A DNA stretch of 64,000 nucleotides from Actinoplanes sp. KI2 (GTDB taxonomy: Bacteria; Actinomycetota; Actinomycetes; Mycobacteriales; Micromonosporaceae). Below are positions 40,880-49,112 of this stretch, piece by piece. A model generated the notes under the pieces. That model was not told the origin of the DNA and did not search any database. It saw only the letters and a list, made by a program, of their open reading frames with translations. The position numbers and the translations under genes are program-made. The stretch's first letter is position 1, and every line of letters starts with the position of its first letter. The DNA lies in the NCBI RefSeq assembly GCF_025630775.1, contig NZ_JAOSZE010000019.1:62001-126000 (forward strand), read 5' to 3'.

Positions 40880-41109
40880 ACGCCGCGCTGATCGTTGTCG
40901 CGCTGCTGCTGGTCGCGGCGGCCGGAACCGCCGTGGTGGCCACCGGCGACCCGGCCCGGCAGGCGGTCACGCTGAGCGCGTACGGCATCGTCCTGGCCCT
41001 GTTGTTCCTGGTGTTGCAGGCGCCGGACGTGGCGTTGTCGCAGATCGCGGTCGGCACCGCCCTGGTGCCCCTGATGGTGATGCTCACCGTGCGGAAGACG
41101 AAGAAATGA
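40876..41109 (+). CDS. DUF4040/MbhD-like subunit
   Basis: A 77-aa protein with GTGA coupling to mrpG. Three hydrophobic helices: ALIVVALLLVAAAGTAVVAT, VTLSAYGIVLALLFLVLQAP, then DVALSQIAVGTALVPLMVML. This is the small DUF4040 module that in canonical Mrp is fused to MrpA C-terminally and in Mbh-type complexes is a separate subunit (MbhD). Finding it free-standing is evidence that this operon follows the Mbh-type order. Confidence 0.75.
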   Translation: MNAALIVVALLLVAAAGTAVVATGDPARQAVTLSAYGIVLALLFLVLQAPDVALSQIAVGTALVPLMVMLTVRKTKK

Positions 41110-41819
41110 GCCGCCGGACCCGCACCCTCGTGTTCGCCGCGGGCGCCGCCGTGCTGATTCTGCTGTTCGCGCTCACGGTCGCCGGGCTGCCCCCGTTCGG
41201 CGGCGGCGAGCACCCGTACCGGGACCTGGCGGTCGCCGCCTCGCTGCAGCAGTCCACCGCGAACGTGGTCAGCTCGCTCACCTTCGACCTGCGCGGCCTC
41301 GACACGCTCGGCGAGGAGATGATCCTGCTCGGCTCGGTGGTCGGCACGGTGGCCCTGCTGCGGCCGCGCAAGGACGAGACCGCGCGGAACCGGACGCGGA
41401 CCGAGACCAACCAGGCCGTCGCGCTGATCGCGTACGTCTTCCTGCCCTTGACCCTGCTTCTCGGTTTCGACCTGCTGGTGCACGGGCATCTGACGCCCGG
41501 CGGCGGCTTCCAGGGCGGCGTGGTCCTCGCGACCGGGCTGCACCTGCTCTACCTGTCCGGCGGGTACGACGCGCTGCGCCGGTTGCGCCCGCTCAGCTGG
41601 TACGAGTGGGTCGAGGGCCTGACCACCGCGGCGTTCGCGGCGGCCGGCCTGATCGGTGTGCGGAACTTCCTGCCGCACGGCACCGTCCAGCAACTGTTCT
41701 CGGCCGGCACCGTCCCGATCCTCAACATCCTGGTCGGTTTCGCCGTCGGCGCCGGCGCGGTGGTCCTGCTCGCCCAGTTCCTGACCCAGGCCGTGGCGCT
41801 CGACGAGGGGAGCGGATAG
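41106..41819 (+). CDS. mrpB: MrpB/MnhB-like subunit with MbhE-like N-terminus
   Basis: A 237-aa membrane protein (ATGA overlap). The N-terminal third (TFDLRGLDTLGEEMILLGSV, GTVALLR) looks like the MbhE region, and the C-terminal part is MnhB (IAYVFLPLTLLLGFDLLVHG, TPGGGFQGGVVLATGLHLLY). About five to six helices. TPGGGFQGG is the best-conserved MrpB loop. It corresponds to fused E+F subunits of Mbh-type complexes. Confidence 0.82.
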   Translation: MSRRTRTLVFAAGAAVLILLFALTVAGLPPFGGGEHPYRDLAVAASLQQSTANVVSSLTFDLRGLDTLGEEMILLGSVVGTVALLRPRKDETARNRTRTETNQAVALIAYVFLPLTLLLGFDLLVHGHLTPGGGFQGGVVLATGLHLLYLSGGYDALRRLRPLSWYEWVEGLTTAAFAAAGLIGVRNFLPHGTVQQLFSAGTVPILNILVGFAVGAGAVVLLAQFLTQAVALDEGSG

Positions 41820-42167
41820 ATGCGGATCCTTGCGTACGGGGTGGCCGGCTGGCTGATCCTGGCCGGCGCGTTCGGCATGGTCCGCAGCCGCAACCTGATC
41901 CACGTCGCGGTCTGCCTCTCGGTCTGCCAGTCCGGCACCTACGTGCTGCTGCTCGCGATCGGCTACCAGTGGAACGCCCCGGCCCCGGTCTTCAGCCCCG
42001 GCTCCCCGGTGCGGCTGCCGGTCGCCGATCCGGTCGTGCAGTCGCTGACGTTCACCGACATCGTCGTCTCGGCGACCGTGACCGCCCTGCTGCTGGCCCT
42101 GGCGATCCAGATCCACAAGACGCACCGGACGTTGAACCCGGACGACCTGCAGAGCCTCAAGGGTTGA
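41820..42167 (+). CDS. mrpC: MrpC/MnhC-like subunit (NuoK-like)
   Basis: A 115-aa protein with three helices (AYGVAGWLILAGAFGMVRSR, NLIHVAVCLSVCQSGTYVLL, then TDIVVSATVTALLLALAIQI), the NuoK/MrpC pattern that carries part of the proton path. The second helix has Asn and a conserved Gln where NuoK carries Glu/Asn, typical of MrpC. Starts directly at the mrpB stop. Confidence 0.82.
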   Translation: MRILAYGVAGWLILAGAFGMVRSRNLIHVAVCLSVCQSGTYVLLLAIGYQWNAPAPVFSPGSPVRLPVADPVVQSLTFTDIVVSATVTALLLALAIQIHKTHRTLNPDDLQSLKG

Positions 42168-42168
42168 C

Positions 42169-43968
42169 GTGCTGCCCATCGCGATCGCGCTGCCCACGGC
42201 GATCGGGCCGCCGCCGCTGCCGGCGGTGATCGCGCTGCCGCTGCTGGCGGGTGCGGTCCTGCTGGCGATCGGCCGGCGTCTGCCGCGCGCGCTGGCGGAC
42301 TCGGCCGCGCTGCTGACCGCCGTCGCGGTGGCCGTGCTGACCGGCCTGATCGCGGTGTCCGCGGGTCAGGGGCGAGAGGTCACCTGGGTGGGCAACTGGC
42401 GACGGGTCGGCATCGTCCTGGTGGCCGACCCGCTCGGCGCCGGCCTGGCCTGCCTGGCCGCCCTGCTGACCTGCTGCGCGCTGCTGTACAGCCGCCGCTA
42501 CCTGGAGGACGCCGAGACTCATTACCACGTACTCATGCTGCTGTTTCTCGGTGGCATGACCGGGTTCGCGCTGACCGGCGACCTGTTCAACATGTTCGTG
42601 TTCTTCGAGCTGATGGGTGCGGTCGCGTACGCGCTCACCGGGATGCGCATCGAGGAGCCGGCCTCGGTGCAGGGCGCGTTCAACTTCGCGGTGATCAACT
42701 CGCTCGGCGCTTACCTCACCCTGGTCGGCATCGGTCTGCTGTATGCACGCACCGGCCAGCTGAGCATGCCGCAGGCCGGCGCCGCGCTCGCCGGACACCG
42801 GGCCGATGCGCTGGTGGTGGCCGCATTCGTGTTCATCGCCACCGGCCTGCTGGTCAAGGCGGCGATCGTGCCGATGCACTTCTGGCTGGCCGACGCGCAC
42901 GCCGTCGCCCCCGCGCCGGTCTGCATGCTGCTCTCCGGGGTGATGGTCGAGCTCGGCCTGTACGGCGTGCTCCGGGTGTACGAGGTGGTGTTCGCCGTCG
43001 CCGTCCCGCAGGCGGTGGTCACCCGGGCGTGGATCGTGCTCGGCCTGCTGACCGCGCTGGTCGGCAGCCTGATGTGCGCCGGGCAGCGGCACCTCAAGCG
43101 GCTGCTCGCCTACTCGACGATCGCGCACATGGGCCTGTTCCTGGCCGCGGCAGGCCTGGGCTCGGCCGGCCCGATCGCCGGGGTCGCGGTGGCCGTGGCC
43201 GGGCACGCCGGGGCGAAGGGCGCGCTGTTCGGCCTCTGCGGCCTGCTGCTCGACCGGCACCGCAGCGTCGACGAGGGCGAGCTGCACGGCCGGGGCGGCG
43301 GGTGGCGCGAGCCGGCCTGCTGGCTGTTCCTGGGCGCCGGGCTGCTGCTGTCCGGGCTGCCGCCGTTCGGGCCGGCGCTGGGCACGGCGGTCGCCGAGGA
43401 GGGTGCCTGGTGGCTACCGGCCGTGTCGTTGCTGGTCTCGGCGGTCACCGGCGGCGCGGTGCTGCGCGCCGGGCTGCGCGTCTACCTGGGCCTGGGACGC
43501 CGGCTCCCGCCGCCGGAACCCGATCAGACGTACGGCGGGAACGAGTCCCCGGAGACCGAGGAGCCGTTGCCGCGTACGCCGGTGTCCATGCTCACGGCCC
43601 TGGCGCTGCTGCTCGGCGGCAGCGCCCTGGTAGGCCTGCTGCCCTGGGTCGCGCACGGCGCCGCCCGGGGCGCGGCGATGTTCCTCGATCGGGGCGGCTA
43701 TCTCGGCCAGGCGCTGACCTCGGCCGCGGCCCCTCCGCCGGCGAGCGCGCCGGAGGTGGGCTGGACGGCCGGCGGCGTGCTGCTCGGCCTGCTGTCGACG
43801 GCCGGCGCGCTGGCGATCGCCGCCCTCCAGCTGCGGGCCGGCGAGTCCGGGGTGAGCGAGCCGGGCCTGCTGCGCCGCCTGCACCTCGGCCACATCGGCG
43901 ACTACGTGGCCTGGCTCTTCGCCGGCGTGGCCGCGCTCGCCCTGTTGATCGGCGCGCCGCTGCGGTGA
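42169..43968 (+). CDS. mrpD: Mrp/Mbh large proton antiporter subunit (NuoM/N-like)
   Basis: A 599-aa protein with about 14 helices of the proton-conducting NADH-quinone oxidoreductase family. Motifs: FELMGAVAYALTGMRIEEPA, TGLLVKAAIVPMHFWLADAH (the Lys/His channel region), CAGQRHLKRLLAYSTIAHMG and KGALFGLCGLLLD. It is the only large antiporter subunit in the operon; classical Mrp has two (MrpA and MrpD). GTG 42169 directly after mrpC. With one antiporter and a free DUF4040 subunit the complex resembles Mbh without the hydrogenase part. Expected role: Na+/H+ exchange. Confidence 0.9.
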   Translation: MLPIAIALPTAIGPPPLPAVIALPLLAGAVLLAIGRRLPRALADSAALLTAVAVAVLTGLIAVSAGQGREVTWVGNWRRVGIVLVADPLGAGLACLAALLTCCALLYSRRYLEDAETHYHVLMLLFLGGMTGFALTGDLFNMFVFFELMGAVAYALTGMRIEEPASVQGAFNFAVINSLGAYLTLVGIGLLYARTGQLSMPQAGAALAGHRADALVVAAFVFIATGLLVKAAIVPMHFWLADAHAVAPAPVCMLLSGVMVELGLYGVLRVYEVVFAVAVPQAVVTRAWIVLGLLTALVGSLMCAGQRHLKRLLAYSTIAHMGLFLAAAGLGSAGPIAGVAVAVAGHAGAKGALFGLCGLLLDRHRSVDEGELHGRGGGWREPACWLFLGAGLLLSGLPPFGPALGTAVAEEGAWWLPAVSLLVSAVTGGAVLRAGLRVYLGLGRRLPPPEPDQTYGGNESPETEEPLPRTPVSMLTALALLLGGSALVGLLPWVAHGAARGAAMFLDRGGYLGQALTSAAAPPPASAPEVGWTAGGVLLGLLSTAGALAIAALQLRAGESGVSEPGLLRRLHLGHIGDYVAWLFAGVAALALLIGAPLR

Positions 43969-43980
43969 ATTCGCGGCGAC

Positions 43981-43999
43981 CGGTCAACTTGCTTGACCG
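43981..43999. terminator. palindrome after the antiporter operon
   Basis: CGGTCAA (43981-43987) and TTGACCG (43993-43999) around CTTGC. It lies 13 nt after the mrpD stop and could be a weak terminator or a binding site of the downstream sigma gene. Confidence 0.45.
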
Positions 44000-44022
44000 T
44001 GGCTCACTCCTTCGTGGAATGT

Positions 44023-44047
44023 GTTTAGCTTCTGGCAGCCAGGGAAG
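44023..44047 (+). promoter_or_regulatory. possible SigB/SigF-type promoter
   Basis: GTTT (44023-44026), 15 nt, then GGGAAG (44042-44047), close to the GTTT-N13-15-GGGTAT pattern recognised by SigB/F-group factors. It precedes the sigma-STAS gene, so autoregulation is possible. Confidence 0.4.
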
Positions 44048-44093
44048 TGTGGTTCGGTTGGCCTTTGGCAACGAATCACCGGAGGGGTCGCGC

Positions 44094-45212
44094 ATGCCGG
44101 TCACCGGCGAGGCGGAACCGCTCGAGGATCTTGACCTCGCTGCGGACGAATACACGCGGGCCTGCGCCGGCGCGGACGACCCGACGCGCGAGCGGCTGCG
44201 TGCCGACTTCGTCGGGCTCTCGTTGCCGTTCGCCCGGCGGCTGGCGCGGCGCTACCGCGGGCGCGGCGAGCCGATCGACGACCTGGAACAGGTGGCCCGG
44301 CTGGGGCTGGTGAAGTCGGTCAACCGGTACGACCCGGAGCGGGGCTCGTTCACCGCGTACGCGATCGTCACCATCACCGGGGAGCTCAAACGGCACTTCC
44401 GTAACCACGCCTGGGGGGTGCACGTACCGCGGCGGCTGCAGGATCTGAGCCTCGAGGTGGGCCACACCCGCGCCGCGCTGACCGTCGACCTGTCCCGCCG
44501 GCCGACCGAGGACGAGATCGCCGGGCAGCTCGGCGTCGAGGTGGCCGAGGTCCGCGAGGCGCAGCTCTCCGGCGCCGGGTACGCGCCGGGCTCGCTGAAC
44601 GCGCACGCCGAGGGTTACGACGGCGTCGAGGTGGGCGACCTGATCGGCGCGGACGACCCGGATCTGGATCTGGTCGACGACCGGACCAGCGTGGAGCGGC
44701 TCATCTGCCGGCTGCCCGAGCGCGAGCGCCGGATCCTCGGGCTGCGCTTCTACGGCAACCTGAGCCAGGCGGAGATCGCCCGGGACCTGGGCGTCTCCCA
44801 GATGCACGTCTCCCGGCTGCTGGCCCGCGCGCTGACCTGGCTGCGCCAGGCGATGCTGAGCGACACCCTGCCGCCCTGGGCGGGCCTCGACGAGACCGAT
44901 CACCGGGTCACGGTGGCCGTCCGGTTCCGCGGGGACGTGATCGAGGCGCGGGTGTGCGGCGAGATCGACCGGGACAACGCCGGCCACCTGCGGGACGAGT
45001 TGCTCACCGTGCTGCACGACAGCAGCCGGATCCGGCGGCTGGTCCTCGACCTGGGTGGCGTGCCGCTGCTCGACGCGGCCGGCATCGGCGTGCTGGTGGC
45101 CGTGCACGAGGCGGCGCGGGTGCGCGGCGTGCAGCTGCGGGTGACCGGGCTCCAGGCGTACGTCGAAAAGATCGTCACCGCCTCGGGGCTGCGAGACCTA
45201 ATCGTGGAGTGA
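44094..45212 (+). CDS. SigB/SigF-type sigma factor fused to a STAS domain
   Basis: A 372-aa protein. ATG 44094 has GGAGGGG 6 nt upstream. Region 2 (about 35-110) includes YRGRGEPIDDLEQVARLGLV and YDPERGSFTAYAIVTITGEL, region 3 follows (VHVPRRLQDLSLEVGHTRAA), and region 4 (200-255) has LPERERRILGLRFYGNLSQA then IARDLGVSQMHVSRLLARAL. Residues 265-372 are a STAS (anti-anti-sigma) domain, VRFRGDVIEARVCGEIDRDN to PLLDAAGIGVLVAVHEAARV. In SpoIIAA-type proteins this loop is DSSG, with the first Ser phosphorylated; here it is DAAG, so phosphorylation control is not expected. It overlaps the convergent STAS-kinase gene by 15 nt. Confidence 0.9.
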   Translation: MPVTGEAEPLEDLDLAADEYTRACAGADDPTRERLRADFVGLSLPFARRLARRYRGRGEPIDDLEQVARLGLVKSVNRYDPERGSFTAYAIVTITGELKRHFRNHAWGVHVPRRLQDLSLEVGHTRAALTVDLSRRPTEDEIAGQLGVEVAEVREAQLSGAGYAPGSLNAHAEGYDGVEVGDLIGADDPDLDLVDDRTSVERLICRLPERERRILGLRFYGNLSQAEIARDLGVSQMHVSRLLARALTWLRQAMLSDTLPPWAGLDETDHRVTVAVRFRGDVIEARVCGEIDRDNAGHLRDELLTVLHDSSRIRRLVLDLGGVPLLDAAGIGVLVAVHEAARVRGVQLRVTGLQAYVEKIVTASGLRDLIVE

Positions 45213-45926
45213 GGCCCAGACGACCTTGCCGTCGTCGGTCGGCAGCCAGCCCCAGTGCACCGAGACCGCGTCCACCAGCAGCAGGCCGCGACCGCGCTCG
45301 GTGAGGCCGGCCGACCGGTTGAGCACCGGCTCGGCGGGTGAGCCGTCCCGGACCGCGACATGCACATGCCGGGTGCGCCGGGTGATCTGCACGGTCATCA
45401 TCGTGCCCGCGTGCTCGACCCCGTTGGCGACCAGCTCGCTGACCACCAGGCTGGCCGGCCCGACCAGCTCGGGCAGCTCCCAGGTCAGGCAGGCCTCGGT
45501 GACCACGTTGCGCGCGTGCCGGACCGCGCCCGCGATCGGCAGCAGCAGGTCGCTGAGCGAGGGCGGGACCACCGTGCCGGCGTCGGCCTCACGGCGGGCC
45601 TGCTCGACGCCGGGGCGAACCGTCACCCGGCCGAAACGGCCGCGCTCCAGCAGCGAGGCCACGCGCGGTGACGGGCCGCAGAGCAGGATCGGGGTGCCCG
45701 GCCAGCGGCCGGCCTGCCGGGTCACCGCGGTGAACAGGGCCAGCGCCGTGTCCGCGCCCAGCTCCATCGCCGAGAGGTCGACCAGCAGCGCCCGCGGCTG
45801 CTCGGCCAGGCACTTCAGCAGCGCCGAACGGAATCTCGGGGTGTCGGGCAGGTCGAAACGGCCGCGAACGGTGACCACGGCGAGCCCTCCGGCCTGATCG
45901 ACCGTCCACGCCAGCGGCACCGTCAT
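45198..45926 (-). CDS. STAS domain fused to RsbW-like HATPase
   Basis: A 242-aa fusion. The N-terminal STAS domain (about 8-115; LAVVTVRGRFDLPDTPRFRS) carries LGADTALALF where antagonists have D-S-x-G, so the phosphoserine is missing or displaced. The C-terminal HATPase_c domain (130-242) has SLVVSELVANGVEHAGTMMT (N box) and ERGRGLLLVDAVSVHWGW (G box), as in RsbW/SpoIIAB anti-sigma kinases. It combines anti-sigma and antagonist parts in one chain. It lies convergent to the sigma-STAS gene and directly downstream of CheR, so it may link CheB/CheR sensing to sigma control. Confidence 0.88.
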   Translation of the reverse strand: MTVPLAWTVDQAGGLAVVTVRGRFDLPDTPRFRSALLKCLAEQPRALLVDLSAMELGADTALALFTAVTRQAGRWPGTPILLCGPSPRVASLLERGRFGRVTVRPGVEQARREADAGTVVPPSLSDLLLPIAGAVRHARNVVTEACLTWELPELVGPASLVVSELVANGVEHAGTMMTVQITRRTRHVHVAVRDGSPAEPVLNRSAGLTERGRGLLLVDAVSVHWGWLPTDDGKVVWASLHD

Positions 45927-45929
45927 GGG

Positions 45930-47813
45930 TTAAACCTCCGTTCCGTCCGGAGGATGCCCACCGCGGGCCGAGGCAAACTCGCCGACCTCCATCGCGATTA
46001 TCGCGCCTGGCGGCTCGCCGGCGATCGGCAGCGGGGTGCAGGCCACCCGCACGGTCACCGTCCGGCCCCGGCGGTTGACCGCCTCCAGCACCAGCTCGGC
46101 GGTGTCCGCGTCACCGGCCAGCGCCTGCCGCACGAGCGGCCGCAGCCGGTCGACCGGCAGGCCGATGTCGAGGTTGAGCAGGTGCTGGCCGACCGCCTCG
46201 GCCGGGCGCAGGCCCCACAGGTTTTCCGCCTCCCGGTTCCACACCCGCACCCGCAGGTCGGGGTCGACCACCGCGATGCCGGCCCGCAGCCCGGAGAGCA
46301 CGGCATCCAGGAACGCGTTCGCCTCGTCCAGCTCGGTGCTGCTGCGGTGGAGCTGCTCGTTGATCGTCTGGAGCTCGTCGTTGGTCGACTGCAGCTCCTC
46401 GTTCATCGTCTCGAGCTCCTCGTTCGTGGACTGCAGCTCCTCGTTGGTGGTCTCCAGCTCCTCGACCGTCGACTGCAGCTCCTCGTTCGTGGTCTCCAGC
46501 TCCTCGTTCGTCGACTGGAGCTCCTCGTACGCGGCCTCCAGCTCGCGGTTGGCGTGCTCCAGCTCGGCGCGCAGCTGCCGGGCGGCGGTCACGTCATGGA
46601 AGATCAGCGCGACGCCGAGGAGCCCGGCGTCCGCGTCGACCAGCGGGTTGACCTGCACGTCCAGGTAGAGGGTGTCGCCCGGCCCGCGGGTGTACTCGAC
46701 GTCGGACACCCGCAGCGGGCTGCGCTCGGCCAGCGCCTGCTCGATGTGCTTGCGCAGCTCGATCGGCCGGTACGACACCTCCAGGTCCTGGAAGCGGCGG
46801 CCGACGTCGCCGACGGACAGCCCGAACAGCTCGTTGGCCCGGCGGTTGGTGAGCGCGACCAGCCCACCGGCGGTGAGCACGACCTGCGCCACCGGGTTGG
46901 TGAGCATGGCAGCGCCGCGCAGCAGCTCGAGGCCCGCGATCTGCTCGCGGACGGCGAACGGCGACGCGTCCGGTAAGACCACTCCGCCGTTGGCCACCGG
47001 GAGCCGGGACACCTTCCGGAAGATACGCCGTTTCAGGTCGATCGGCTGGAACAGGTGGGCATGGCTGAGCAACATCTCGGCCTTGCCGAGAAACAGCGCC
47101 CCGCTGCCGAGCAGGGCGAAGTGGAACCGGCCGATGATCCGCGCCTGCGTTTCGGCGTTGAAGTACATCAGCGTATTGCGGCAGGTCAGCACGTCGATCC
47201 GGGAGATCGGCGCGTCCTGCACGAGATCATTGCGCCCGAAGATCACCGAGCGGCGCAGATCCTTGCGGAACACGTATCGGTTGCCGGACTGCTCGAAGTA
47301 GCGTTCCAGCAGGGCGGCCGGCACCGCCTCGATCGCCCGCACGCCGTACGTGCCGTGCCGTGCCTCGGTCAGCTGCTCCTCGTCCACATCGGTGGCGTAG
47401 ATCTTCACCCGCTCCCGGAACTCCTCCGGCCCCAGGATCTCGCACAGCAGCATGGCCAGCGTGTACGCCTCCTCACCGGAGGCGCAGCCGGCGGTCCACA
47501 TCCGGATCGGAGTGCCCGGCGCCTTGGCCGCGATCATCGGAACCAGCACCTCGGTGCGCAGGCACTCCCAGGCCTCGGGATCTCGGAAGAAGGCGGTCAC
47601 GTTGATCAGGATGGTGTTGAACAGCGCGGTGAACTCGTCCGGATGGACCTCCAGAAAGTCCTGATACTCCGCGTAGCCGTCGACACTGACCTGCGCCAAC
47701 CGGCGGTCGACCCGGCGCATCAGGCTCGACCGCTTGTAGCCCGTGAAGTCGAAGCCCCGCAGCTCCTTCACGTGCAGCAGCAGCGCCTCGAACTTCTCGT
47801 CCACCGCGTCCAC
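45930..47813 (-). CDS. cheR: CheR-PAS-coiled coil-PAS sensor methyltransferase
   Basis: A 627-aa protein. CheR methyltransferase domain at about 10-275 (TAGCASGEEAYTLAMLLCEI for S-adenosylmethionine binding; IFGRNDLVQDAPISRIDVLT; CRNTLMYF). A PAS domain follows (about 305-410, LVALTNRRANELFGLSVGDV), then a long coiled coil of heptads alternating EELQSTN and EELETTN, and a second PAS (about 515-610, GIAVVDPDLRVRVWNREAEN). In the CheB/CheR hybrid family these parts are fused with a histidine kinase; here no kinase domain is present. It is co-directional with CheB (21 nt upstream). Confidence 0.9.
   Translation of the reverse strand: MDAVDEKFEALLLHVKELRGFDFTGYKRSSLMRRVDRRLAQVSVDGYAEYQDFLEVHPDEFTALFNTILINVTAFFRDPEAWECLRTEVLVPMIAAKAPGTPIRMWTAGCASGEEAYTLAMLLCEILGPEEFRERVKIYATDVDEEQLTEARHGTYGVRAIEAVPAALLERYFEQSGNRYVFRKDLRRSVIFGRNDLVQDAPISRIDVLTCRNTLMYFNAETQARIIGRFHFALLGSGALFLGKAEMLLSHAHLFQPIDLKRRIFRKVSRLPVANGGVVLPDASPFAVREQIAGLELLRGAAMLTNPVAQVVLTAGGLVALTNRRANELFGLSVGDVGRRFQDLEVSYRPIELRKHIEQALAERSPLRVSDVEYTRGPGDTLYLDVQVNPLVDADAGLLGVALIFHDVTAARQLRAELEHANRELEAAYEELQSTNEELETTNEELQSTVEELETTNEELQSTNEELETMNEELQSTNDELQTINEQLHRSSTELDEANAFLDAVLSGLRAGIAVVDPDLRVRVWNREAENLWGLRPAEAVGQHLLNLDIGLPVDRLRPLVRQALAGDADTAELVLEAVNRRGRTVTVRVACTPLPIAGEPPGAIIAMEVGEFASARGGHPPDGTEV
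46350..46559. repeat. 21-bp tandem repeat coding heptads, 10 copies
   Basis: Ten units of 21 bp starting at 46350, for example CAGCTCCTCGTTCGTGGTCTC at 46476, alternating in pairs (42-bp super-unit). They encode EELQSTN/EELETTN heptads of the CheR coiled coil. Confidence 0.9.
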
Positions 47814-47834
47814 GGCGTCACCGTACCTCAGTCG

Positions 47835-48818
47835 CTACTCGACCTGCGCCGCCGTGCTGGCGGCCATCCGGGTGAGCAGATCACGGATCAGCCGTCCGGC
47901 GCTCTCCGCGTCGTCGGCGATCCCGGCGAACCGGTCGCGGTCGGCATGATCGCGGCCGGCCATCCGGCGGCTGAGCGCCGACTTCTCCTCCAGCGCGCGC
48001 AGCGCCGTCCACAGTGCGCCCTCGGTCGCCACCGCCTGCTCGTCGATCAGGCTCTCCGGCGACCAGGCGTGGCCGACCCGGCAGCGGTACCGCGGCTGCG
48101 GCCAGGTCTCCATCTCGAACAGGCCACCGCCGCAGCTGGGGCATCCGTACACCGCTGGCTGGTCGACGATCTGGTCGGTGGTGATCGGGACGAACGCCTC
48201 GATGGCCACCTCGGGGTCGGCCTGCGGGTCGGCCGGCGGCCGGTCCGGGATCTCCTCGGCGGTGAGCCGGGCGATCAGCCCGCCGAGGTCGGCGGCGTCG
48301 GCGACGTGCTCCGGGCCGAGGCGGTCGATCACGGCCTGCGGCATCGACGCGTTGAGCGCGTCGCCCGGTCGCTGCGCCACCAGGACGCCGCCAGCGGCCG
48401 CGACGCTCGCGGCGCCCACCGCGCCGTCGTCGCGGCTGCCGGAGAGCACCACCGCGATCACCCGCGGGCCGGCCGAGCGGGCGGCCGAGCGGAACAGCGG
48501 GTCGACCGCCGGGCGGTGCCCGTTCTCCGAGGGGCCGTGGCTGAGCTTCAGCCGGTCGCCGAGCAGGAGCAGGTGCCGATCGGGCGGCGCCACATAGATG
48601 CGGCCCGGCACCAGCGGCTCGCCGTCGAAGGCGGTGCGCGCGGGCAGCGGGCCGGAGCGGGCGAGGATGCGCGCCAGGGCGCTGTGCGAGTCGCGCGGCA
48701 TGTGCAGCACCACCAGGACCGCCGCGGCCAGGTCGGCGGGCAGACCGCCCGCCATGGCCCGGAGCGCCTCGACCCCACCGGCCGATGCGCCCACCACGAC
48801 TACGTCGCGATGCGCCAC
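47835..48818 (-). CDS. cheB: CheB-type methylesterase with zinc-binding tail
   Basis: A 327-aa protein. CheB catalytic domain at about 1-190: Ser in VVVGASAGGVEALRAMAGGL, His in VVLHMPRDSHSALA, Asp in VVLSGSRDDGAVGAASVA. There is no receiver domain. A C-terminal part (about 220-327) has CPSCGGGLFEMETWPQPRYR then CRVGHAWS, a likely zinc-binding module seen in such stand-alone CheB proteins, and ends in a helical region. It removes methyl groups or deamidates receptors; no MCP is encoded here. GTG start with AAGGAG just upstream; 3 nt after the PRC-barrel gene. Confidence 0.88.
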   Translation of the reverse strand: MAHRDVVVVGASAGGVEALRAMAGGLPADLAAAVLVVLHMPRDSHSALARILARSGPLPARTAFDGEPLVPGRIYVAPPDRHLLLLGDRLKLSHGPSENGHRPAVDPLFRSAARSAGPRVIAVVLSGSRDDGAVGAASVAAAGGVLVAQRPGDALNASMPQAVIDRLGPEHVADAADLGGLIARLTAEEIPDRPPADPQADPEVAIEAFVPITTDQIVDQPAVYGCPSCGGGLFEMETWPQPRYRCRVGHAWSPESLIDEQAVATEGALWTALRALEEKSALSRRMAGRDHADRDRFAGIADDAESAGRLIRDLLTRMAASTAAQVE

Positions 48819-48821
48819 TCC

Positions 48822-49112
48822 TTACCCTAACCCCAACGGGACGCCGGTGCCGTCGCGGCGCAGCCGCTCCCACGGGATTTCGACCGCGTTGCGCCGCCAG
48901 ACCCGCCGGGCGAACTGCTCCAGCAGCCACGGCCCGCGCATCTCGTCCCGTTCGTAGCCGAGCAGCCGGCCCCACCGGCCGCGCACGACGATCACCGCGG
49001 TGATCCGGTTGTGGTCGTCGGTGACCAGGTCGGCGATCCGGCCCAGCGGCTCGCCGCCGACGTCGGCGACCGCCCGGCCGATCAGGTCACCCACCCGTCC
49101 CCTAGGCATCAC
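48822..49112 (-). CDS. PRC-barrel domain protein
   Basis: A 96-aa protein with a PRC-barrel-like beta domain: VGDLIGRAVADVGGEPLGRI, then ADLVTDDHNRITAVIVVRGR and the ending AVEIPWERLRR. PRC-barrels occur in ribosome maturation and photosynthetic-complex proteins and as small stress proteins in actinomycetes; no role can be fixed. It overlaps the next PRC-like gene by 11 nt and precedes cheB. Confidence 0.75.
   Translation of the reverse strand: MMPRGRVGDLIGRAVADVGGEPLGRIADLVTDDHNRITAVIVVRGRWGRLLGYERDEMRGPWLLEQFARRVWRRNAVEIPWERLRRDGTGVPLGLG

Noticed and set aside
46350..46559. Direct repeats as a CRISPR array
   Set aside because: The 21-bp units are contiguous and encode coiled-coil heptads of the CheR protein.
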